From contig JAWPHD010000230.1 in NCBI GenBank assembly GCA_037043455.1, forward strand, positions 372,001-436,000: a stretch of DNA of 64,000 nucleotides. The letters are read 5' to 3'. Positions within the stretch are counted from its first letter, which is position 1, and each line of letters starts with the position of its first letter. Positions 55,510 through 64,000 of the stretch are shown piece by piece. The translations under genes and the position numbers were made by a program. The stretch is from Cyrtodaria siliqua. Taxonomy: Eukaryota; Mollusca; Bivalvia; Adapedonta; Hiatellidae. Under the pieces are notes generated by a model. The model saw only the letters and a list, made by a program, of their open reading frames with translations. It was not told the origin of the DNA and made no database searches.

Positions 55510-58375
55510 ATAACAAGAGGTCAATGACCTTGAAGCTCTACTGATCGATTTTGATTTCAGGAAGTAGTCGCTACAAACTGTTTTTTTGAAAATCTATTTT
55601 TAGCTGTGGTGGCTATCTTGAATTTCCGGTCGACCTGAAATTTTGCTAGGATCAATTAGACATCAAGAGCAACATTCCTGTGAAGTTTCATGAAAATCCG
55701 TCAAGTAGTTTCAGAGGTGTAGTCGCTACAAGTTTTCATTATATAACTCTATGTAAACAAAGATGGCCACTGACAGCCATGTTTAACATTGAATCAAAAT
55801 AATGTTCGACTCGGATAACCATCATGTCATGCTGATCATTTTAGAAAAAGTCCCATATCAATATCTCTTATAGTTTTCAAGAAGTAGTCGCTACAAACTT
55901 ATTTTTTAAAAATCTATTTTTAACTGTGGCGGCCATCTTGAATTTCCGGCCGACCTGAAATTTTTCTAGGATCAACTAGACATCAAGAGCAACATTCCTG
56001 TGAAGTTTCATGAACATCCGTCAAGTAGTTTCAGAGGAGTAGTCGCTGCAAGTTTTTACTATATAACTCTATGTAACCAAAGATGGCCACTGGCAGCCAT
56101 GTTTAACGTCGAATCAAAATAATTTTCCACAAGGATCTACATCATGTCATGCTGATCATTTTAGAAAAAGTCCCATATCAATATCACTTATAGTTTTCAA
56201 GAAGTAGTCGCTACAAACTTATTTTTTAAAAATCTATTTTTAGCTGTGACGGCCATCTTGAATTTCCGGCCGACCTGAAATTTTTCTAGGATCAATTAGA
56301 CATCAAGAGCAACATTCCTGTAATGTTTTATGACAATCCGCCAAGTAGTTTCAGAGGAGTAGTCGCTACAAGTTTTTACTATATAACTCTATGTAAACAA
56401 AGATGGCCGCTGGCAGCCATGTTTAACGTTGAATCAAAACGATTTTCGACAAGGATCAACATCATGTCATGCTGATCATTTTAGAAAAAGTCCCATATCA
56501 ATATCACTTATAGTTTTCAAGAAGTAGTCGCTACAAACTTGTATTTTGAAAATCTATTTTTAGCCATGGCGGCCATCTTGAATTTCCGGCCGACCTGAAA
56601 TTTTGCTAGGATCAATTAGACATCAAGAGCAACATTTTTGTGAAGTTTCATGAAAATCCGTCAAGTAGTTTCAGAGGAGTAGTCGCTACAAGTTTTCATT
56701 ATATAACTCTATGTAAACAAAGATGGCCGCTGGCAGCCACGTTTAACGTCGAATCAAAACGATTTTTGATAAGGACCAACATCATGTCATGCTGATCATT
56801 TTAGAAAAAGTCCCATATCAATATCACTTATAGTTTTCAAGAAGTAGTCGCTACAAACTTGTATTTTGAAAATTTATTTTTAGCCGTGGCGGCCATCTTG
56901 AATTTCCGGCCGACCTGAAATTTTGCTAGGATCAATTAGATATCAAGAGCAACATTTCTGTGAAGTTTCATGAAAATCCGTCAAGTAGTTTCAGAGGAGT
57001 AGTCGCTACAAGTTTTCAATATATAACTCTATGTAAACAAAGATGGCCACTGGCAGCCATGTTTAATGTCGAATCAAAATAATGTTCGACTCGGCTAACC
57101 ATCATGTCATGCTGATCATTTTAGAAAAAGTCCCATATCAATATCACTTACAGTTTTCAAGAAGTAGTCGCTACAAACTTGTATTTTGAAAATCTATTTT
57201 TAGCCATGGCGGCCATCTTGAATTTCCGGCCGCCCTGAAATTTTGCTAGGATCAATTAGACATCAAGAGCAACATTTTTGTGAAGTTTCATGAAAATCCG
57301 TCAAGTAGTTTCAGAGGAGTAGTCGCTACAAGTTTTCATTATATAACTCTATGTAAACAAAGATGGCCACTGGCAGCCTTGTTTAATGTCGAATCAAAAT
57401 AATGTTCGACTCGGATAACCATCATGTCATGCTGATCATTTTAGAAAAAGTCCCATATCAATATCACTTATAGTTTTCAAGAAGTAGTCGCTACAAACTT
57501 ATTTTTTAAAAATCTATTTTTAACTGTGGCAGCCATCTTGAATTTCTGGCCGATCTGAAATTTTGCTAGGATCAATTAGACATTAAGAGCAACATTCCTG
57601 TAAAGTTTCATGAAAATCCGCCAAGTAGTTTTAGAGGAGTAGTCGCTACAAGTTTTTACTATATGACTCTAAGTAAACAAAGATGGCCGCTGGCAGCCAC
57701 GTTTAACGTCGAATCAAAACAATTTTTGATAAGGACCAACATCATGTCATGCTGATCATTTTAAAAAAAGTCCCATATCAATATCACTTATAGTTTTCAA
57801 GAAGTAGTGCTACAAACTTGTATTTTGAAAATTTATTTTTAGCTGTGGCGGCCATCTTGAATTTCCGGCCGACCTGAAATTTTGCTAGGATCAATTAGAC
57901 ATCAAGAGCAACATTCCTGTGAAGTTTCATGAAAATCCGTCAAGTAGTTTCAGAGGAGTAGTCGCTACAAGTTTTCATTATATAACTCTATGTAAACAAA
58001 GATGGCCGCTGGCAGCCATGTTTAACGTCGAATCAAAACGATTTTCGACAAGGACCAACATCATGTCATGCTGATCATTTTAGAAAAAGTCCCATATCAA
58101 TATCACTTATAGTTTTCAAGAAGTAGTCGCTACAAACTTGTATTTAAAAAATCTATTTTTAGCTTTGGTGGCCATCTTGGATTTCACATCAACATGAATT
58201 TTTGCTAGGATCAACAAGACTTCATGGGCAACATTTTTTGTAAAGTTTTATGAATATCCATCCAGTAGTTTCAGAGAAGTAGTCGCTACAAATAAAAGTT
58301 AACGGACGGACAGACGGACGACGGACGCCGCACCACGGCATAAGCTCTGCTGATCTCTGATCAGTAGAGCTAAAA
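55510..58375 (+). repeat. Box-repeat family B, complete array
   Basis: Head CAAGAGGTCAATGACCTTGA and CTCTACTGATCGATTTTG. About eight ~318-bp double boxes follow, each made of two ~160-bp halves (GTAGTCGCTACAAACTT and GTAGTCGCTACAAGTTT). Then comes the terminal variant box, AGTTAACGGACGGACAGACG, and an end TCTGATCAGTAGAGCTAAAAA-type sequence. Many boxes are nearly identical, implying recent amplification or homogenisation. Confidence 0.93.
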
Positions 58376-58445
58376 ATTAAAAAAAAAATCAAAAAATCAA
58401 AAAGAAAAAAAAAAAAAAAAAAATCAAACAATTAAAAAAAAATTA
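58376..58445 (+). repeat. A-rich low-complexity linker
   Basis: Degenerate poly-A with ATCAAAAA interruptions between box arrays B and C. The 69-residue minus frame here is a Phe-rich artefact. Confidence 0.8.
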
Positions 58446-61400
58446 AAACAAGCATTGATGTAAAACTGTGACCCCGGGGCGGGGCCAGATGAGACCCCAG
58501 GGTCACCATTTGAACAAACTTTGTAAAGGACCATAAGCTTATAGCAAATGCAAGATATTAAACCTTAAGCTGTTGCAGTTCCAGAGAAGAAGATTTTTTT
58601 CAGTTTTTCCCTATACAAGCATTTATGTAAAACTGTGACCCCGGGGCGGGGCAAGATGTGACACCAGGGTCACCATTTGAACAAACTTGGTAAAGGACCA
58701 TAAGCTTATAATAAATGTTTAATATCAAACATCTGGCTCTTGTAGTTTCCGAGAAGAAGATTTTTAAAAAAAAAGATCCTATATAAGTCTATGTAAAACT
58801 GTGACCCTTGGGGCGGGGACAAATTTGACCCCAGGGTCAGCATTTGAACAAACTTAGTAGAGGACCATAAGCTGATGCTACATGTAATACATGAGAGCTC
58901 TGTGCCATGTGGTTCCAGAGAAGAAGATTTTTTTTCATTTTTGCCTATACAAGCCTATGTAAAACTGTGACCCCCGGGGTGGGGCCAAATGTGACCCCTG
59001 GGTCACCATTTGAACAAACTTGGTAGAGGACCACAAGCTTATAGCAAATGCAAAATATTAAACCTCTGGCTCTTGCAGTTTCAGAGAAGAAGATTTTTTA
59101 AGTTTTTCCCTATACATGTCTATGTAAAACATGTGACCCTTGGGGCGGGGTCAAATGTGACCCGAGGGTCACAATTTGAACAAACTTTGTAAAGGACCAT
59201 AAGCTTATAACAAATGCAAGATATTAAACCTTAAGCTGTTGCAGTTCCAGTGAAGAAGATTTTTTTCAGTTTTTCCCTATACAAGCATTTATGTAAAACT
59301 GTGACCCCGGGGCGGGGCAAGATGTGACACCAGGGTCACCATTTGAACAAACTTGGTAAAGGACCATAAGCTTATAATAAATGTTTAATATCAAACATCT
59401 GGCTCTTGTAGTTTCCGAGAAGAAGATTTTTAAAAAAAAAGATCCTATATAAGTCTATGTAAAACTGTGACCCTTGGGGCGGGGACAAATTTGACCCCAG
59501 GGTCAGCATTTGAACAAACTTAGTAGAGGACCATAAGCTGATGCTACATGTAATACATGAGAGCTCTGTGCCATGTGGTTCCAGAGAAGAAGATTTTTTT
59601 TCATTTTTGCCTATACAAGCCTATGTAAAACTGTGACCCCCGGGGTGGGGCCAAATGTGACCCCTGGGTCACCATTTGAACAAACTTGGTAGAGGACCAT
59701 AAGCTTATAGCAAATGCAAAATATTAAACCTCTGGCTCTTGCAGTTTCAGAGAAGAAGATTTTTTAAGTTTTTCCCTATACATGTCTATGTAAAACATGT
59801 GACCCTTGGGGCGGGGCCAAATGTGACCCGAGGGTCACCATTTGAACAAACTTGGTAAAGGACCATAAGCTTATAGTAAATGCAAAATATCAAACCTCCG
59901 GCTGTTGTAGTTTCTGAGAAGAAGATTTTTTTTTTTAAAAATCCTATATAAGTCTATGTAAAATTGTGACCCCCGGGGCGGGGACAAATTTGACCCCAGG
60001 GTCACCATTTAAACAAACTTAGCAGAGGACCATAAGCTGATGCTACATGTAATACATGAGAGCTCTGTGCCTTGTGGTTTCAGAGAAGAAGATTTTTTAA
60101 AGTTTTTTCCTATATGTCTATATGAAAAACATGCAAAACCTCAATATACAAACTTTGGACCCCCGGGGCACGGCCATTTTTGACCCCGGGGACTTTATTT
60201 GAACAATCTTGATAGTCTAGGCGTTGGCGATCATTTTAAAAGAAAAACTGTTGAAATCTGTCCAGAGGTTCTGGAGAAGAAGATTTTTTAAGGTTTCGAC
60301 CATATATGGTAATGGCAGCCATCTTGGATGTAGCGCTGACCTAATTTTAACAAATCTAATTTTAACAAATCTGAAAAGCATTCATCTAAGGATCATCCAT
60401 GTGAAGTTTGGTCAAAATTAGCCAAGCGGTTTCTGAGGAGAAGTCGTTTGAAGAAAAGTTAACGGACGACGGACGACGGACGGACGACGGACAACACACC
60501 ATCCCATAAGCTCTGCTGGCCCTTGGCCAGTAGAGCTAAAAAGCATTCATCTAAGGATCATCCATGTGAAGTTTGGTCAAAATTAGCCAAGCGGTTTCTG
60601 AGGAGAAGTCGTTTGAAGAAAAGTTAACGGACGACGGAAGACGGACAACACACCATCCCATAAGCTCTGCTGGCCCTTGGCCAGTAGAGCTAAAAAAAGA
60701 TCCTATATAAGTCTATGTAAAACTGTGACCCTTGGGGCGGGGACAAATTTGACCCCAGGGTCAGCATTTGAACAAACTTAGTAGAGGACCATAAGCTGAT
60801 GCTACATGTAATACATTAGAGCTCTGTGACATGTGGTTCCAGAGAAGAAGATTTTTTTTCATTTTTGCCTATACAAGCCTATGTAAAACTGTGACCCCCG
60901 GGTAGGGGCCAAATGTGACCCCTGGGTCACCATTTGTACAAACTTGGTAGAGGACCATAAGCTTATAGCAAATGCAAAATATTAAACCTCTGGCTCTTGC
61001 AGTTTCAGAGAAAAAGATTTTTTAAGTTTTTCCCTATATATGTCTATGTAAAACATGTGACCCTTGGGGCGGGGCCAAATGTGACCCGAGGGTCAACATT
61101 TGAACAAACTTGGTAAAGGACCATAAGCTTATAGTAAATGCAAAATATCAAACCTCTGGCTCTTGTAGTTTACGAGAAGATTTTTTTTTTTTAAAAATCC
61201 TATATAAGTCTATGTAAAATTGTGACCCCCGGGGCGGGGACAAATTTGATCCCAGGGTCACCATTTGAACAAACTTAGCAGGGGACCATAAGCTGATGCT
61301 ACATGTAATACATGAGAGCTCTGTGCCTTGTGGTTTCAGAGAAGAAGATTTTTTAAAGTTTTTTCCTATATGTCTATACGAAAAACATGCAAAACCTCAA

Positions 61401-61765
61401 TATACAAACTTTGGACCCCTGGGGCATGGCCATTTTTGACCCCGGGGACTTTATTTGAACAAACTTGATAGTCTAGGCGTTGGCGATCATTTTAAAAGAA
61501 AAACTGTTGAAATCTGTCCAGCGGTTCTGGAGAAGATTTTTTAAGGTTTTGACCATATATGGTAATGGCAGCCATCTTGGATGTAGCGCTGACCTAATTA
61601 TAACAAATCTAAAAAGCATTCATCTAAGGATCATCCATGTGAAGTTTGGTCAAAATTAGCCAAGCGGTTTCTGAGGAGGTCGTTTGAAGAAAAGTTAACA
61701 GACAGACGACGGACAACACACCATCCCATAAGCTCTGCTGGCCCTTGGCCAGTAGAGCTAAAAAA
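58446..61765 (+). repeat. Box-repeat family C array
   Basis: Boxes of CTATGTAAAACTGTGACCCC, GGGGCGGGGCMARATGTGAC, AGGGTCACCATTTGAACAAA and GAGGACCATAAGCTTATAG, with AGAGAAGAAGATTTTTT ends, at ~166 bp. 58555-59135 is repeated almost exactly at 59215-59797, and again partly at 60690-61200. Three sub-elements end with CATCCATGTGAAGTTTGGTC, GTTAACGGACGACGGAC and GGCCAGTAGAGCTAAAAA at about 60541, 60694 and 61763. Confidence 0.92.
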
Positions 61766-61819
61766 TCACAAGCCTGAATGACGGTTTACTAGCCCCAGGC
61801 TTCGGGCTAGTGGGTTAAT

Positions 61820-61995
61820 TCGAAGACTGAAAGCGCATATGAAATGTGCGATTTCATTGGTTGAATTTAGTTGATCTTCTCATGAATATTGATTAGATGA
61901 AAGGTCGATCTGACCTGACCTCCAAGGCAGTGCTGTCAGATCCTATAGCGGAGAGTATCAAAGCGTAATTAGGATATGATTTTAATGAGATTGCA
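61820..61995 (-). mobile_element. Long-TIR MITE, third copy, one end only
   Basis: Reverse complement of 42776-42950: CATATGAAATGTGCGATTTC, TTGATCTTCTCATGAATATT, GATCCTATAGCGGAGAGTAT and the terminus GATTTTAATGAGATT. The internal tRNA-like part and other end are absent. Confidence 0.82.
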
Positions 61996-62350
61996 TCAAA
62001 GACGGTTTAACAAGGTGTTCCATGGAACACTTTTGCCACCTGCCGTAAGCTTATTTCAACATAGGTCAAATACTTCTTAAGTTATGGCCAGTAATGTGCA
62101 TGGTTAGGTTGTAGGTAAAGTTTTAAGAATAGGGGCATAACTCTGCTAAACTGAAAGTCAGAGTTATTGGACATGTGTAACAACATTCCTTGGGTTAAGA
62201 TGAAGATGTGTGTGAAGTTTCATGAACATAGGTCAAATATTTATTCAAGTTATGGCCAAGGTTAGGTTGCAGGTTAAAGTGGGACGGACTGACGCACAAT
62301 GACGACGGATGACAGGACATACAAAGAGATCTGCCATGCTATGCAGGCGA
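61996..62350 (+). repeat. Box-repeat family E, short copy
   Basis: Two boxes of ACATAGGTCAAATA with TTCAAGTTATGGCCA about 180 bp apart, including GTGTGAAGTTTCATGAACAT. The tail is GGGACGGACTGACGCACAAT with GACGACGGATGACAGGACA. Confidence 0.7.
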
Positions 62351-63060
62351 CACAAAACTGCTACTAGTAGGTCTTATGCTTCACGTTCAGTATATAAAAG
62401 GTAGTGCTATAACTGGACGGCAAGGTGTCAGTATAATGCGACAATAGTACATGTATTTCAGTTCCAATGCAGCAGCATTATGAAGTTGACTGCTACAAGA
62501 AATCATGATATCACTGGTGATGGGCAATGGGTCAAAATTTACGATCGACCATTAGTTGCAATCGTTTAGAAGATATGAAGTATAACATATGCATGCTTAC
62601 CTGAGTTTCAGGCCTCGAACAAATTATTTTAATGCACAATATATTTTTTTAATTGATATCTCAATCTGCAGGATACTCCCATCCTTCGTATTGAAGATCA
62701 TCGGGAGGTCTGTTTATTGTGGAGGAGGAAAGACCAACCACATTTCCTGGGTTATAATCAGTACTCAACTCTCCAACCTCTGCAAGTGAACTGACATTTC
62801 TTCACATATCAACACATTTTAGACAACAACACTACCCAGCGTCGATAGCAGTGAAAGGCGAGTCAGCCCGCTAGACCACTCAGTCACAGAAGCTCTGCAT
62901 GTTAAATGTGTTTATTTGTGTATATGCTCATTTTCAATGAACATGATGAAGTGTATTTTCTAACTGTTGTCTCATGGATTATCATATTTATTTCTATTTT
63001 AACATTAATATAAGTGTATTTTTTTCATTTTACTGATAAACGATTACATACTTTTATAAT
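62351..63060. other. Right flank, nothing recognised
   Basis: No gene or repeat recognised. A donor-like CTCAGGTAAGC on the minus strand near 62600 could end a 5' UTR exon, but it does not have the phase expected for the PPP1R8 first exon. Confidence 0.4.
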
Positions 63061-63061
63061 C

Positions 63062-63885
63062 GATCATCATAATCACAGGTATTCGGCGCGTAATTTGGTC
63101 ACTACTACCCCACCCACCTCTACTACCCCGACCCCACCAAAGAAAAAAACAAAAAAACATCATCCAAAAAGTCATTTCATAACATTTTAAAACTTCCCAA
63201 AAAAAATATTTTTTTTGTATATTATATTGTATAAAGGTGTCCGAGAATCGCCGATTTTTTTTTGAAAACATCGACTCCACTTTGTTTACGGTCGAATACA
63301 CGGTCAACTCTTGGACGATTTGCTCAAGCAAGCACTCAAATTTTGCAGGAGGGATAGCTCTCCATAGATACAGTAACTAAATCAACTAAACTCAATGGCA
63401 TTGTGTACCCATTAAGTCGAGAAGTGAAGAAACACCTTACTCGTCGGAGATATGACCGACCCATTTGTCACCGTCATTCACCTCTAAAACACAACTAAAC
63501 ACCGTTCAGCCTGCATAAACATACATTTGTTCAATCAGAAATAACTTATAATTACACATACCGATCATCAGAAAGCTCAATCCGACATCTGGTAGTCACA
63601 ACGGCTGAATATTTTGAAACATTTTCACGTTAACCTGCGCGCTGCCATCTTTGAAATGGTTCCCTACTCGCCAATAGGATAATTACGCGTTTGTGTATGT
63701 GTAATTATAAGTTATTTCTGATTGAACAAATTTTTTTTGGAAAGTTTTAAAATGTTATGAAATGACTTTTTGGATGATGTTTTTTGTTTGTTTTTTCTTT
63801 GGTGGGGTCGGGGTAGTAGAGGTGGGTGGGGTAGTAGTGACCAAATTACGCGCCGAATACCTGTGATCACAATGAGATATGATCG
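63062..63885. repeat. Nested inverted repeat
   Basis: Outer arms of ~150 bp: 63062-63212 (AATTTGGTCACTACTACCCC, AAAAGTCATTTCATAACATT) and 63729-63885 in reverse, nearly identical. Inner arms of ~37 bp: 63526-63562 (TTGTTCAATCAGAAATAACT) and 63695-63731. The two right arms abut while the left arms are ~310 bp apart. The minus frames at 63044 and 63712 encode overlapping peptides because of this palindrome. Confidence 0.88.
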
Positions 63886-64000
63886 GTTAAAATCGATCAA
63901 TCGGTATATCACTCGGTATCACTGAGGTTTGTGCATAGTTAAACTCTCTACTGTTACTCGTAAATTAAATCAATTTATTCCCTCTCTAGTATCCTCGGCC
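63886..64000. other. Window edge, nothing recognised
   Basis: Short terminal stretch without recognisable features. Confidence 0.4.

Noticed and set aside
62589..62789. 66-residue plus-strand frame
   Set aside because: No splice context, homology or codon pattern supports it.
63380..63660. PPP1R8 first exon near the right edge
   Set aside because: Minus-strand ATGs here (for example AAGATGGCAGCG near 63650) soon hit stops and no donor leaves a TG of a Trp codon as exon 2 requires.

Overview
The window is eukaryotic genomic DNA: two spliced host genes with long, AT-rich, repeat-filled introns, canonical GT..AG junctions, tRNA-derived SINEs, a LINE fragment, several families of short DNA transposons and very large tandem arrays. 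The repeat style and protein divergence suggest a marine invertebrate, most likely a bivalve mollusc. That placement is inference, not proof.

Left part (1-14578): the 3' portion of HAUS3 (augmin subunit 3) on the + strand. Nine coding exons join in frame to 473 codons ending at a TAG at 14576-14578. The 5' end lies outside the window. Its 8-kb intron carries a hAT-type element with a decayed transposase (3368-5044), a CAGGG-ended MITE (5299-6155) and a four-copy ~200-bp tandem repeat. Another intron is a 42-bp minisatellite.

Middle (14579-38918): 24 kb between the convergent genes with no host gene found. It holds a repeat interrupted by a SINE, a 5'-truncated LINE with a broken reverse transcriptase, box-repeat elements, and a ~11.9-kb satellite of ~24-bp units (19541-31470) embedded between two box-repeat copies. 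More box arrays and a CAGGG-ended MITE follow.

Right part (38919-50631): PPP1R8 (NIPP1) on the - strand. Six exons give 319 residues, from just after the first exon to the conserved C-terminus. Its introns hold a SINE with a clear target duplication, a TA-flanked MITE, a long-TIR element with an internal tRNA-like segment, two foldback repeats and a second 5-bp-TSD CAGGG MITE. The PPP1R8 first exon was not found.

Far right (50640-64000): a second copy of the tRNA-like long-TIR element invaded by a SINE, then ~10 kb of box-repeat arrays (three families), one interrupted by a Harbinger-like MITE with TTA duplication. A nested inverted repeat closes the window.

The most unusual feature is the set of box-repeat families. 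They differ in most of their sequence, yet share a ~35-40-bp core motif, a unit period of roughly 125-180 bp (mostly 150-166), GACGGAC-rich tails, an AGCTAAAAA-type end and (in two families) short inverted termini that begin CTCTACTG. They look like one undescribed class of non-autonomous element.
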